Assembly (NCBI RefSeq): GCF_019204005.1
Contig: NZ_JAGSPA010000001.1
Span: 558,001-622,000 of the forward strand
DNA from: Pacificimonas pallii
Lineage (GTDB): Bacteria; Pseudomonadota; Alphaproteobacteria; Sphingomonadales; Sphingomonadaceae
DNA: 64,000 nt
Reading direction: 5' to 3'
Below, piece after piece: positions 1 to 8,910 of the stretch. Within the stretch, counting starts at the first letter, position 1, and each line of letters opens with the position of its first letter. Position numbers and translations under genes: made by a program. The notes under the pieces were generated by a model. It was not told the origin of the DNA and searched no databases. It was given only the letters and a program-made list of their open reading frames with translations.

Positions 1-1
1 G

Positions 2-487
2 AATCTGGTGAAGCTCGAAGTGCTTGGCGAAGCGAAATCGCTTTACCCCGACATGGAGGCAACGCTGATCGCCACGCGTGAGCTTGTAAGGGACGGGTTC
101 GACGTCATGGTCTATTGCGCCGATGACCCGATCGCCGCGCTGAAGCTTGAGGATGCGGGCGCGGCGGCCATCATGCCTCTGGGCGCGCCGATCGGGTCCG
201 GGCTCGGCATTCAGAATCCCGTGACCATCCGCATGATCATCGAGAATGCCTCCGTGCCCGTGCTGGTCGATGCGGGCGTGGGCTGTGCCTCCGATGCCGC
301 CGCGGCGATGGAACTTGGCTGCGACGGCGTGCTGATGAACACCGCCATCGCCGAAGCGAAGGACCCGGTCATCATGGCGCGCGCGATGAAAGCCGCGGTC
401 GAGGCGGGGCGTTTGTCCTACCTGGCCGGGCGCATGCCCAAACGCCGCTATGCCGACCCGTCATCACCGCTTGCCGGCCTGATCTAG
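2..487 (+). CDS. thiG: Thiazole synthase ThiG, 3' part (5' end outside window)
   Basis: The 161 visible residues match the C-terminal two thirds of ThiG, which condenses deoxyxylulose 5-phosphate, dehydroglycine and the ThiS thiocarboxylate into the thiazole of thiamine. Visible family landmarks are VKLEVLGE, the YPDM stretch, [26 protein letters not shown] and the VLVDAGVG and GVLMNTAIA segments of the TIM barrel. The reading frame is open to the left edge, so roughly 100 N-terminal residues lie outside; the GTG at position 8 is internal. The stop lies one base before the end of the convergent tadA gene. Confidence 0.95.
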   Translation, partial: NLVKLEVLGEAKSLYPDMEATLIATRELVRDGFDVMVYCADDPIAALKLEDAGAAAIMPLGAPIGSGLGIQNPVTIRMIIENASVPVLVDAGVGCASDAAAAMELGCDGVLMNTAIAEAKDPVIMARAMKAAVEAGRLSYLAGRMPKRRYADPSSPLAGLI

Positions 488-488
488 C

Positions 489-917
489 CTATCGGCGCGC
501 GGCGAAGAAGTCCTTCAGCAGCGCCGCCGCCTCGCTCTCGCCTATGCCGGGATACAGATCCGGCTTATGGTGGCAGGTGTTGTGCGCGAACACGCGCGCG
601 CCGCTTACGACGCCGCCACTTTTTGCGTCTTCCGCACCAAAATAGAGGCGGCGGATGCGGGCGTGCGATATCGCGCCCGCACACATTGCGCATGGCTCCA
701 GCGTTACGAACAAATCGGCCTGTTCCAACCGCTCCTGGCCAAGTTTCCGCGCTGCCGCACGGATCACCTGCATTTCGGCATGCGCCGTCGGGTCGTTCAA
801 CGCCCGCGTACGATTGCCGTCAGCCGCGATAATCTCGCCATCCAGCACCAGTGCGGCGCCAATGGGCACCTCCAAACGCAAAGCGGCGGCCCTCGCCTGA
901 GCGAGAGCCGCCGCCAT
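489..917 (-). CDS. tadA: tRNA-specific adenosine deaminase TadA
   Basis: This 142-residue cytidine-deaminase-fold enzyme should convert A34 to inosine in tRNA-Arg(ACG). The zinc site is complete: HAE at about residues 46-48 (His ligand and catalytic Glu) and PCAMC at about 75-79 (two Cys ligands). The ATG at 917 leaves a short N-terminus; about ten upstream codons remain open and look protein-like (ending TNPY), but the only alternative start there is CTG, so I kept the ATG. It converges on thiG with a 1-nt gap. Confidence 0.93.
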   Translation of the reverse strand: MAAALAQARAAALRLEVPIGAALVLDGEIIAADGNRTRALNDPTAHAEMQVIRAAARKLGQERLEQADLFVTLEPCAMCAGAISHARIRRLYFGAEDAKSGGVVSGARVFAHNTCHHKPDLYPGIGESEAAALLKDFFAARR

Positions 918-951
918 GTACGGATTGGTGATACCGTCGTCCGTCAGCAGC

Positions 952-1113
952 CTATCTCAGGAAATTGACGTAGATGGCATGGATGACGCCGGGCACGAAA
1001 AAGATCAGCGTCAGGATCAGGTTGATCCAGAAATCGCGATCCAGGCCGTGCTTCAGCAGGACATCAAGTGGCGGCAGAAGAATGCTGCAGATCAAAACGA
1101 GAATTTGGCCCAT
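952..1113 (-). CDS. Pmp3/YqaE-family small membrane protein (UPF0057)
   Basis: A 53-residue protein starting MGQILVLICSILLPPLDVLL and ending in IYVNFLR. It has the family plan of two hydrophobic helices around a short polar turn containing DFWINLILTLIFFVPGVIHA. Pmp3-like proteins are implicated in membrane potential and salt or cold stress; the exact role here is unknown. An AGGAG Shine-Dalgarno sequence precedes the ATG. It lies between tadA and the acidic small membrane protein on the same strand and could share a transcript with the latter. Confidence 0.85.
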   Translation of the reverse strand: MGQILVLICSILLPPLDVLLKHGLDRDFWINLILTLIFFVPGVIHAIYVNFLR

Positions 1114-1159
1114 TATAACATTCTCCTGAACGCCAAGTACATTTTAGTTGAAATCCGAC

Positions 1160-1444
1160 TTACTGGTTCGCGGAACCATCGTCGTCAGCCGGATCGATGT
1201 CTACCGAAGGCAGATCGACATCGAGGTCGACATCGCCGCCGTCGACATCAATGTCTGCGGTTTCGACCTGAACGTCAGGCAGCTCGCCGCCTTCCATGCT
1301 CGCTTCGACCTCAACGTCGGGCATTTCGACTTCGCCGGATGCGTCTACGTTGAACAGGCCCATCGCATAGGCAATCGCCGCCAGCGCGATCAGTACGACG
1401 ATGATAATGATGATATTACGTGAACCACCAGTGTTTTCGGACAT
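1160..1444 (-). CDS. Small membrane-anchored acidic repeat protein, unknown function
   Basis: A 94-residue protein with one N-terminal transmembrane helix (about residues 10-29, very Ile/Val rich) followed by an extended, highly acidic tail of alternating Asp/Val repeats such as MPDVEVEA, LPDVQVETADIDVDGG and DVDLDVDLPSVDID. No known domain is recognised. The ATG at 1444 is preferred over the frame's earlier codon at 1480 because AGGGGAAG lies just upstream and the added residues look non-conserved. The tail could bind divalent cations or cationic partners in the periplasm; that is inference. Confidence 0.7.
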   Translation of the reverse strand: MSENTGGSRNIIIIIVVLIALAAIAYAMGLFNVDASGEVEMPDVEVEASMEGGELPDVQVETADIDVDGGDVDLDVDLPSVDIDPADDDGSANQ

Positions 1445-1552
1445 AATGACTTCCCCTTTTCTTCTTAGGTGCCCCCCCAACGCGCGGATTGCGAAGCGGT
1501 TGCATCCCCCCTAAGCGGCGAAAAACCAGCTAGGTCAACAAGGGTTATGAAT

Positions 1553-2653
1553 ATGGCACCGCCGAAGATGAAGCCGTGGATCGAGGCTATCAGCGCCTAT
1601 GTTCCGGGTCGCGCCGGCGGCGAGGGGCGCACGGTCAAATTATCGTCCAACGAAAATCCCATGGGAAGTTCCCCCGCGGCACTGTCCGCGATGCGCGAGG
1701 CCGCAAATGGCAGTCATCGTTATCCCGACGCGGCAAGCCACGGCCTGCGCGACGCCGTGGCCGCCCTGCACGGGCTGGAGCCGGAGCGTATCGTGTGCGG
1801 CACGGGCTCCGATGAGCTGCTGCAACTCCTCGCGCTCGCTTATGCCGGACCGGGCGACGAAGTGCTTTATGTGCAGCGCGGCTTCATGGTGTATCCGATC
1901 GCGGCGCGGCGCGCGGGCGCGGAGCCTGTTGCGGCACCGGACAAGGATTATACGGCCGATGTCGACAATTTGCTGGCCGCCGTCACGCCAAGAACGCGGC
2001 TCGTCTATCTCGCCAACCCGAACAATCCCACGGGTACGGTGATTGGAAAGGCCGAGGTGGAGCGCCTGCACGCCGGCCTGCCGGACGATGTCCTGCTGGT
2101 TCTCGACGCGGCCTATGCCGAATATATGGAGATCGGCGCGGACTATGAGGACGGGATTGCACTGGCGCGCAGGCACGCGAACGTCGTAACGACACGTACC
2201 TTCTCGAAAATCTACGGCCTGGCGGCGGCGCGTGTCGGCTGGGCCTATGGCGATCCAGAGGTCATCGGCGCACTGAACCGCATTCGCGGACCTTTTAACG
2301 TGACCAGCCAGGCACAGGCCGGCGCGATCGCGGCGCTCGCCGATCAGGACTTCGTCCGCCGCTGCCGCGAGGAAAATGCGCGTGAGCGGGCGAAGTTCAA
2401 CGACGCCATCGCGGCACTTGGCAATCACGGCCTGCGCGCCATTCCGTCAGCGGCCAATTTCGTCCTGGTGGAGTTTCCGGCCGAAGGGGAGAAAACGGCG
2501 GAGGCCGCGAACGCCTATTTGACAGACAGGGGGATCTTGACCCGCTGGCTGCCAACGCAGGACCTTGCCCATGCGCTGCGTGTCTCCATCGGCACGGCGG
2601 ACGAAAATGCGAACGTCATCGCCGCGCTGCAGGATTTCATGGGCGCCCCCTGA
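1553..2653 (+). CDS. hisC: Histidinol-phosphate aminotransferase HisC
   Basis: A 366-residue fold-type I PLP aminotransferase for histidine synthesis (imidazole-acetol phosphate to histidinol phosphate); in alphaproteobacteria such enzymes may also act on aromatic keto acids. Seen: LSSNENPMGSSP near the N-terminus, YLANPNNPTGT, the DAAYAEY loop and the PLP lysine in TFSKIYGLAAARVGWAYG at about residue 219. The ATG at 1553 is chosen since an AAGGG lies 8 nt upstream; the ATG at 1547 is too close. Its stop overlaps the tyrA start (TGATG), so the two are translationally coupled. Confidence 0.93.
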   Translation: MAPPKMKPWIEAISAYVPGRAGGEGRTVKLSSNENPMGSSPAALSAMREAANGSHRYPDAASHGLRDAVAALHGLEPERIVCGTGSDELLQLLALAYAGPGDEVLYVQRGFMVYPIAARRAGAEPVAAPDKDYTADVDNLLAAVTPRTRLVYLANPNNPTGTVIGKAEVERLHAGLPDDVLLVLDAAYAEYMEIGADYEDGIALARRHANVVTTRTFSKIYGLAAARVGWAYGDPEVIGALNRIRGPFNVTSQAQAGAIAALADQDFVRRCREENARERAKFNDAIAALGNHGLRAIPSAANFVLVEFPAEGEKTAEAANAYLTDRGILTRWLPTQDLAHALRVSIGTADENANVIAALQDFMGAP

Positions 2654-3588
2654 TGCTGCCCTTCTCCCGCGTTGCCATTATCGGCTTCGGCCTGATCGGG
2701 TCGAGCGTCGCGCGCGCCGTTCGGCGTGCCATGCCCCGTGTCAATCTGACCGGTTATGACGCCGATGCCGACGTCCGCGAACGAGGGGATACGCTCGGCC
2801 TGTTCGATGATATCGCCGATAGCGCGGGCGCGGCCGTCACGGATGCAGACCTCGTGATTCTAGCGGTACCCGTACGGGCAAGCGAAGCGGTGGCACGGGA
2901 TATCGCCGCAGACCTGCCCGCCGACTGCGTCGTCAGCGATGTCGGATCGGTGAAGGCGAAGGTCGCAGAGGCGCTCGCCGCCCATATTGACAATTCCGCG
3001 CGCATCATCCCGGCGCATCCGGTGGCCGGAACGGAAAATAGCGGCCCTGACGCGGGCTTTGCCGATCTATTTGCCGGACGCTGGTGCATCCTGACCCCCG
3101 GGGCCGATGCGGACCCGGTCGCGGTCGAGCGCTTGTCCGAATTCTGGCGTCAGCTGGGCAGCGACGTCGAAATTATGGACGCCGCGCACCATGACATCGT
3201 GCTCGCCGTGACGAGCCATCTGCCGCATCTGATCGCCTATACCATCGTCGGCACGGCGTCCGATGTCGAGGAAGTCACCAAGAGCGAAGTGATCAAATAT
3301 TCCGCGGGCGGCTTTCGTGATTTCACCCGCATCGCCGCCAGCGACCCGACCATGTGGCGCGATGTGTTTCTGGCGAACAGGGACGCCGTTCTCGATGTGC
3401 TGCAACGCTTTACCGAGGATCTGACCGCGCTTCAGCGCGCCATTCGCTGGGACGATGGCGATACGCTGTTCAAACATTTCGAAGTGACGCGAGAGACCCG
3501 CCGCCGCATCATCGACGCAGGTCAGGACACGGCGGCTCCAGATTTCGGACGCGTCCCCCCGAAGGAGTCTGAAGTCGGCGAAGACTAG
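2653..3588 (+). CDS. tyrA: Prephenate/arogenate dehydrogenase TyrA
   Basis: This 311-residue NAD(P)-dependent dehydrogenase makes 4-hydroxyphenylpyruvate or tyrosine from prephenate or arogenate. It has an N-terminal Rossmann motif GFGLIGSSVARAVR (about residues 11-24), the conserved HPVAGTENSGPDAGFADLF active-site segment and a helical C-terminal dimer domain with SAGGFRDFTRIAASDP. No chorismate mutase or ACT domain is fused; a separate mutase occurs at 44542. The last 80 nt overlap the convergent DUF2125 reading frame. Confidence 0.94.
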   Translation: MLPFSRVAIIGFGLIGSSVARAVRRAMPRVNLTGYDADADVRERGDTLGLFDDIADSAGAAVTDADLVILAVPVRASEAVARDIAADLPADCVVSDVGSVKAKVAEALAAHIDNSARIIPAHPVAGTENSGPDAGFADLFAGRWCILTPGADADPVAVERLSEFWRQLGSDVEIMDAAHHDIVLAVTSHLPHLIAYTIVGTASDVEEVTKSEVIKYSAGGFRDFTRIAASDPTMWRDVFLANRDAVLDVLQRFTEDLTALQRAIRWDDGDTLFKHFEVTRETRRRIIDAGQDTAAPDFGRVPPKESEVGED

Positions 3589-4459
3589 GCTGGTCGATCG
3601 ATCCGCCGAGCGCAAAGCGCGCGGGTCTGCGCTGACGGAATTCCTTGTCAGGACCGGCATCGCCATGGATGAACGCGGCAAGCGTCGCTGGACAATCCGT
3701 CGCGATCGTTCCGGACAGGGCGAGCGTCCCGCCGGGCAGCGGCGCGATCGTCGCATCGAAACCGGCGAGCGCCGCGCCGTCCGACCCCGACAGCGTTCCG
3801 CCATCGATCTCTACGGTGCCGCCATTTCGCCATGCGGACAGGGAGGCAAGCGGCGCATCTGCGGTGATCTTGAGCGGCAATGCGGCGGAAAACGCGCGCT
3901 GCGCCGCGCGGAAGGTGCCCGCCAGTCGCAATTCCGCCTGCGCAGGCGGCGTCGCGGTCTCTGCCGGCTCCGCATTCGGGGTTTCACGAAAATGAATCTC
4001 CAGCGGCACGGCATCAAAATTTCCGTCGAACAGGCTCATGCTGATGGACGCCCTTTCGAACCGCATGGACAGACGCTCCACCAGCTCGCCCGCCCTTAGA
4101 CTGGCACGTGCGTTATCACTGGTAATCACAATGCCGCCAAAGCCCGCAGCCTGCGCAGCGATTTCCACGTCCGTCAACTGACCCACATAAAGACCCGCGC
4201 GAAAGGGCCCGCTGCCGATCTGACTGCGGCCCGCCGTCAACGTTACGGAGGCGCCATTGCCGCCGCGCGTGATATTCAGGCTGGGGAGGCCGGCCTCAAG
4301 CCGGTAGGGAAAGCCATCGACCTGCACATCGGCAGCGCCCGTCACCTTCGCGACCGACTTTTGCAGCCCTTCAGCTTCGCTCCGCCAGTACACATAATAG
4401 GTCGTCAGGCCGATGATCAGCGGCGCAATCGCCAGCAGAAAGGGGCGGATCGACGTCAT
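3509..4459 (-). CDS. DUF2125 domain-containing membrane-anchored protein
   Basis: A 316-residue protein with one N-terminal membrane helix (PFLLAIAPLIIGLTTYYVYW) and a long beta-rich periplasmic region typical of DUF2125, including VDGFPYRLEAGLP. Function is unknown; the family is common in alphaproteobacteria. The start overlaps the plsC stop by ATGA, making it the last gene of the cysK-ftsEX-ydcF-plsC operon. The C-terminal 25-30 residues (Arg/Pro rich) fall inside tyrA, so either there is a real convergent overlap or the true stop has been lost. Confidence 0.82.
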   Translation of the reverse strand: MTSIRPFLLAIAPLIIGLTTYYVYWRSEAEGLQKSVAKVTGAADVQVDGFPYRLEAGLPSLNITRGGNGASVTLTAGRSQIGSGPFRAGLYVGQLTDVEIAAQAAGFGGIVITSDNARASLRAGELVERLSMRFERASISMSLFDGNFDAVPLEIHFRETPNAEPAETATPPAQAELRLAGTFRAAQRAFSAALPLKITADAPLASLSAWRNGGTVEIDGGTLSGSDGAALAGFDATIAPLPGGTLALSGTIATDCPATLAAFIHGDAGPDKEFRQRRPARFALGGSIDQPSLRRLQTPSGGRVRNLEPPCPDLRR

Positions 4460-5139
4460 TCCGGTTTCCTGTTGATGGCCTCGTGCAGGCGCGTTTCGAA
4501 TTCGTCGCGCTTCAACCCCGTCGGGATGAGCGGCAGGAAATGCACGCGCGCCACGCCCGGCCGTTTCAGGCCGCTGCGCGGCCAGACATGCGCGCTGCTG
4601 AGCGCGACCGGCACGACGGGGAGTTTCAAAAGCCGGTACAGACCCGCGATGCCCGGGCGCAGCGGCGGCGCTTCGCCTTCGGGTGTCCTCGTGCCTTCGG
4701 GAAAGATCACGATCTGCCGCATCTCGGCTTTCGCCTGTTCCCCGGCACGCAGCATGGCGCGCATGGCGCTGGACCCCGCATTGCGATCGACGAACAATGA
4801 TCCGTGCCGCGCCGCTATCCAGCCCCAGATGGGAATGCGGCGCAGTTCGGCTTTCATCACGACGGCGGGCCACGGAAATAGCGATGGCAGTGCCAGCGTT
4901 TCCAGATTCGACTGATGCTTCGCCGCGACGATCACCGCTCCCGACGGTATCTCTCCCGTGACCTGGAACCGGATGCCAAGAACGTGCCGCGCGATCCAGA
5001 TGACATATTGCGACCACATCGCCGCGCCCTTGTGGCCCTGCCGCCGCGAGATGCAGATGCGGACGCCCGCAATAATGACGAAAATGACACTTCCGCCATA
5101 AAATAATATCGAAAACAGTATGTTGCGAATCAGGATCAT
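4456..5139 (-). CDS. plsC: 1-acyl-sn-glycerol-3-phosphate acyltransferase PlsC
   Basis: A 227-residue inner-membrane acyltransferase that makes phosphatidic acid from lysophosphatidic acid. It has an N-terminal membrane helix and the catalytic motif KHQSNLET (about residues 74-81), in which the usual HX4D is HX4E, a variant common in alphaproteobacterial PlsC proteins; FPEGTRTPEG (about 148-157) is the glycerol-phosphate binding block. It overlaps ydcF upstream and DUF2125 downstream by ATGA, so all three are probably translated in concert with ftsEX. Confidence 0.93.
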   Translation of the reverse strand: MILIRNILFSILFYGGSVIFVIIAGVRICISRRQGHKGAAMWSQYVIWIARHVLGIRFQVTGEIPSGAVIVAAKHQSNLETLALPSLFPWPAVVMKAELRRIPIWGWIAARHGSLFVDRNAGSSAMRAMLRAGEQAKAEMRQIVIFPEGTRTPEGEAPPLRPGIAGLYRLLKLPVVPVALSSAHVWPRSGLKRPGVARVHFLPLIPTGLKRDEFETRLHEAINRKPE

Positions 5140-5678
5140 GCGCTTTCGACCAGTCCGATCAAACGCCTTACCGCGAATTTGGTATATTCCCGCGCCAGCG
5201 ATATCGCGCCGCCGGCCACAGGCACGGCATCAGGCACGATCTCCACGCCATCATCGAGCCGTCCGTCCAGCTCCAGCAGGGCCCTTGGCATGTGGTCGGC
5301 GGCGGTCACCACGCGTAGGCTGGTATAGCCGCGCTGCCGCGCCCATGCCGCGATTTCAGCGCCATTGCCTGCCGTATCGGCCGCCCGCTTGCCAAGGTCG
5401 ATGCAGCAGGCAAACAAATCTTCCTCGACGTCAAGTTCGCTGGCCAGGTCGACCGGACGGACCACTGGGTCGACGCCGGAGACGAGCAGGCGCTGTGCGC
5501 CGCCGCTGCGAATAATATCGACGCCATGCGCAAGCCGGCCCGGACCGCCAGTCAATACAACGATGCCATCGGTCTTTGTTTCCGCAGGAACCGGGCCAGG
5601 CAGGGTCAGCATGAACCATACGAACCCGGCCACCCAGACGAGCGCCAAACCAAGCAGGAACTTAAGGAGAAGGCGCAT
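5136..5678 (-). CDS. YdcF/SanA-like DUF218 protein
   Basis: A 180-residue protein with an N-terminal membrane anchor (LLLKFLLGLALVWVAGFVWF) and a DUF218 domain: DGIVVLTGGPGRLAHGV, RLLVSGVDP and RVVTAADHMPRALLEL. DUF218 proteins are linked to envelope and peptidoglycan precursor metabolism but the substrate is not established. The ATG at 5678 lies 2 nt after the ftsX stop with AAGGAGAAGG upstream, and the much longer upstream extension of the frame is ftsX read out of frame. The stop overlaps plsC by ATGA. Confidence 0.9.
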   Translation of the reverse strand: MRLLLKFLLGLALVWVAGFVWFMLTLPGPVPAETKTDGIVVLTGGPGRLAHGVDIIRSGGAQRLLVSGVDPVVRPVDLASELDVEEDLFACCIDLGKRAADTAGNGAEIAAWARQRGYTSLRVVTAADHMPRALLELDGRLDDGVEIVPDAVPVAGGAISLAREYTKFAVRRLIGLVESA

Positions 5679-5680
5679 CG

Positions 5681-6574
5681 TCAGAGCGCCTTTTTCAGCG
5701 CGCGCTCGACGGTGATACGCGCGGTGATCACCGACAGAAGCACGGCGATAACCGGCACCAGCAGCACCAATATCCATCCCCACCAGGGCAGGCCGGCCAG
5801 GGCGGCAAGCCCGCTGCTTACCCCTGCCAGGAGGCCGTCGATAATCAGGAACAGCGCCATCGCGATCAGAAAACCGACCGCGGCGCCAAGGGCGGCGGTA
5901 ACGGCAAAGCGATACTCGAACAAATGTGTGATCACGCTGTCTTCCGCGCCGATCAGGTGCAGCACATTGATGGTTTCGGCATGTCGCCCCAGTCCCGCGC
6001 GCACGCTGAGGACCACGATGGCGGCCATCGCGGCCAGCACGAGCAGCGCCGCCGTAAGCGCACTGATTGCCAGCACCCAGGCCAGCTTGCCAATCGGCGC
6101 CAGCCACCTTGCATGATCATCGATGCGCGCACTCTCGACGGACGCGTCAAGCTGTTGCCGGACCCGCGCAAGTGCCCGATCATTCGCCGCTTCGGCGTCG
6201 ATCATCGCAGGCAGAGGGAGATCTTCGCCGACATTGCCGGTACCAAGCCATGGTTCGACCAATGCGGTCAGGTCGGCATCTGACAGGACACGGATGCCTG
6301 AAATCTCCGTGTCATCCTCCAGGATCGCCGTCACGGCGGCCACCTTGTCCGCTTTCAGGTCCGGATTGGGTTCGACGATCTGCACGGTGAAACCGGATTC
6401 CAGCCCCGCGCCCATGGACCAGACGCCGGAGGCAAGACTGACCCCGGCGGCCAGCCCCAGCACCGCCAGCAATACCATAAGCGCCACGATCCACGGCAGC
6501 GTACCGCCCGTGACCTTCTCGCGCGGAAGGAAGTGAAAGCGTTCGGCGCGCGGCTGATAGCGTTCGGGGATCAC
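5681..6574 (-). CDS. ftsX: Cell division protein FtsX
   Basis: A 297-residue integral membrane partner of the FtsE ATPase; the complex regulates peptidoglycan hydrolysis at the septum. The pattern is one N-terminal helix (about residues 27-50), a periplasmic loop with a predicted PLPAMIDAE-type segment, then three helices in the C-terminal FtsX domain, including VLHLIGAEDSVITHLFEYRF. It is shorter and more divergent than the E. coli protein, as usual in alphaproteobacteria. It overlaps ftsE by 4 nt. Confidence 0.92.
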   Translation of the reverse strand: MIPERYQPRAERFHFLPREKVTGGTLPWIVALMVLLAVLGLAAGVSLASGVWSMGAGLESGFTVQIVEPNPDLKADKVAAVTAILEDDTEISGIRVLSDADLTALVEPWLGTGNVGEDLPLPAMIDAEAANDRALARVRQQLDASVESARIDDHARWLAPIGKLAWVLAISALTAALLVLAAMAAIVVLSVRAGLGRHAETINVLHLIGAEDSVITHLFEYRFAVTAALGAAVGFLIAMALFLIIDGLLAGVSSGLAALAGLPWWGWILVLLVPVIAVLLSVITARITVERALKKAL

Positions 6575-7287
6575 GCGCGCGTACCCGCCGGGGCCCCTGG
6601 AGGATGACGGATCGTGCCGGTCGGGTCCTTCATCTCACCCCGCTCCAGACGCAGTACCTTTGCCGCCGGCACATGGGGCAGCAGATGCATGGCGTGCGTC
6701 GCGACCACAACCGTCGTCCCCAGCCGGTTCATTTCCTGAAACAGGCGCAGCAGCCGCTCGGCCATTTTCGGATCGACATTGCCCGTCGGCTCGTCGGCGA
6801 GCAGCAGTTCGGGGCGCCCGATCACGGCACGCGCGATGGCCAGGCGCTGCTGCTCGCCGCCGGACAGCGTGCGCGGGCGGGCGTGAGCGCGTTTGGTCAG
6901 GCCAACCCAGTCCAGCATCTCCTCGACATCGGCGCGCACTTCCTCCTCGGGCACGCCTGCGATCCGCAGCGGCAGCGCCACATTGTCGAAACTGGTCAAA
7001 TGATCGACCAGGCGAAAATCCTGAAACACGACACCGATCCGGCGCCGCATCGCGGGCAGGCGCGCACGCTCGACGCGCCCGATATCCTCACCGAACAGCG
7101 TCACGCGCCCTCGGGTCGGCCGCCGGTTCAGGTACAGCAGCTTCAGCAGCGACGTCTTGCCCGCGCCCGATGCGCCGATCAGAAACATGAAACTGCCGGG
7201 GTCCAGCCGGAAGCCGATATCGCGCAGCACCTCTGCATCCGTGCCGTAGCGCAGGCCGACATTCTCGAAACGCGCAAGAGGTGCCAC
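6571..7287 (-). CDS. ftsE: Cell division ATP-binding protein FtsE
   Basis: A 238-residue ABC ATPase. Walker A is GASGAGKT at about residues 38-45, the signature [14 protein letters not shown] at about 141-154 and Walker [13 protein letters not shown] follows. The Q-loop segment [21 protein letters not shown] is typical of FtsE. With ftsX immediately downstream (ATGA overlap) it forms the cytoplasmic half of FtsEX. It starts 31 nt downstream of the cysK stop. Confidence 0.95.
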   Translation of the reverse strand: MAPLARFENVGLRYGTDAEVLRDIGFRLDPGSFMFLIGASGAGKTSLLKLLYLNRRPTRGRVTLFGEDIGRVERARLPAMRRRIGVVFQDFRLVDHLTSFDNVALPLRIAGVPEEEVRADVEEMLDWVGLTKRAHARPRTLSGGEQQRLAIARAVIGRPELLLADEPTGNVDPKMAERLLRLFQEMNRLGTTVVVATHAMHLLPHVPAAKVLRLERGEMKDPTGTIRHPPGAPAGTRA

Positions 7288-7318
7288 TAGTCCCCGGTTC
7301 CACAGGCGCAGGCTGCGT

Positions 7319-8296
7319 TCACGACATCAGCCCCTTTTCGCGCAGCCATGCCGGATTCCATACCGTCGACAAATAGCGAAATCCGCTGTCGCAAAGGATG
7401 GTAACCACCGTGCTGCCCGGACCCAGTTTACGCGCCAGCTGTTCCGCGCCCGCGACATTGATGCCCGACGACAGCCCCAGACACAGGCCTTCTTCCGCGT
7501 TCAATTGCCGGATGACCGTCAGCGCGTCTTTGTCCGACACGCGAAACGCGCAGTCGATGGGCGCATCCTCAAGATTGCCGGTAATGCGCCCCTGTCCGAT
7601 GCCCTCGGCGACGGACGACCCTTCGGACGTCAATTCGCCCGCCGTAAAATAACTGTAGAGCGCCGCGCCGTGCGGGTCGGTCAGTGCAATCGTGACGTCT
7701 CTGGACCGTGCCTTCAGACCCATGCCCACACCCGCAATGGTCCCGCCCGTTCCCGCGGCGCAGGTGAATCCGTCGATCCTGTTCCGCAGGGCATGCCAGA
7801 TTTCCGCCGCCGTTCCCTCGATATGCGCAGCGCGATTGGCGATATTGTCGAACTGATCCGTCCAGACCGCGTTCGGCGTCTCCTCCGCGATGCGGCGCGA
7901 GCGGTGGACGAAATGTTCGGGATCGGCGAACTTCGTCGGCGGTACCAGCACCAGTTCCGCGCCCAGGGCGCGAAGGGTCGCCATCTTCTCCGGCGACTGG
8001 TTGTTCGGCATGACGATGATCGTTTTGTAGCCCTTGGCATTGGCTACCGTCGCGATGCCGATACCGGTATTGCCCGCCGTACCCTCCACGACCGTACCGC
8101 CGGGTTTCAGGCGGCCTTCACGCTCCGCCGTTTCGATCATGAACAGGGCGGCGCGGTCTTTCACGCTGCCGCCGGGATTCTCATATTCGCATTTGCCGTA
8201 AATCTCGCAGCCGGTGCGCGCGGAGGGTCCAGCCAGCCGGACCAGCCGCGTATTGCCGATCAGGTCGAGAGAGGTCGGGGATAAAAGCGAGGGCAT
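7319..8296 (-). CDS. cysK: Cysteine synthase A (O-acetylserine sulfhydrylase)
   Basis: A 325-residue fold-type II PLP enzyme that makes cysteine from O-acetylserine and sulfide. The PLP lysine is in NPGGSVKDRAALF at about residue 46, the substrate loop VVEGTAGNTGIG follows, and the phosphate-binding GTGGTIAGV is present. The sequence is of the longer CysK subgroup common in alphaproteobacteria (TDPHGAALYSYF segment). It is the first gene of the leftward cluster that continues to ftsEX, though the metabolic link with cell division is not obvious. Confidence 0.93.
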   Translation of the reverse strand: MPSLLSPTSLDLIGNTRLVRLAGPSARTGCEIYGKCEYENPGGSVKDRAALFMIETAEREGRLKPGGTVVEGTAGNTGIGIATVANAKGYKTIIVMPNNQSPEKMATLRALGAELVLVPPTKFADPEHFVHRSRRIAEETPNAVWTDQFDNIANRAAHIEGTAAEIWHALRNRIDGFTCAAGTGGTIAGVGMGLKARSRDVTIALTDPHGAALYSYFTAGELTSEGSSVAEGIGQGRITGNLEDAPIDCAFRVSDKDALTVIRQLNAEEGLCLGLSSGINVAGAEQLARKLGPGSTVVTILCDSGFRYLSTVWNPAWLREKGLMS

Positions 8297-8373
8297 ATGA
8301 TAAGCGGTCTACCCGCTCGGGAATCGGGAGGAAAGGCGCTTGTGCATTCGCCTTCGTCAGTCGCGGGGGAGCG

Positions 8374-8910
8374 CTAGCCGTCTGGTCCCAGTTCAGGATC
8401 AAGATCGCGCGGACGTACCAGCGACACGAGCTTGCCGCCGCCCCGCTCGATGCTGGACCACGCATCCACGTCGAAATGCATCTCCGACAGCGTGGCCGTG
8501 GGATATTTCACATCGACGATCCTGCGATATTCCGAACCATCGGAGGGGGTCAGCAGAAAAATCAGATCTTCAAGCCCCGGATTATGACCGGCGAGCATGA
8601 TCCGTCCGGCATCCGGATCGGCATCGTGAATGATGTCCAGAAGCGTCACCGCCGCCGCCATATAGATGCGCTTGTCGAACTCGGGGCGCAGGCGGGAGCC
8701 ATAGCCCTCCTCCACGCCGTCCAGTGTTTCGATGACGCGAATGGCCGGGCTGGAGATGACCTGATCCCAGGCCAGACCCTTTTCGTGCATATGCGTCCCC
8801 ATCGTGACGGCGGCGCGGCGGCCCTTGTCATTGAGGGGTCGGTCGAAGTCACGGTCGACGGGATCGTCCCAGCTCGACTTGGCATGACGCAGGAGAGTGA
8901 CGCTTTTCAT
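8374..8910 (-). CDS. SixA-like histidine phosphatase
   Basis: A 178-residue branch-2-like histidine phosphatase with the phospho-acceptor motif LLRHAKSSWDD (His at about residue 9), the second arginine region SSPAIRVIETL and the catalytic second histidine in LAGHNPGLEDLIFLL. SixA of E. coli dephosphorylates an HPt domain, but close homologues have other or unknown substrates, so the target is not assigned. The start overlaps the stop of the upstream helicase by ATGA. Confidence 0.85.
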   Translation of the reverse strand: MKSVTLLRHAKSSWDDPVDRDFDRPLNDKGRRAAVTMGTHMHEKGLAWDQVISSPAIRVIETLDGVEEGYGSRLRPEFDKRIYMAAAVTLLDIIHDADPDAGRIMLAGHNPGLEDLIFLLTPSDGSEYRRIVDVKYPTATLSEMHFDVDAWSSIERGGGKLVSLVRPRDLDPELGPDG

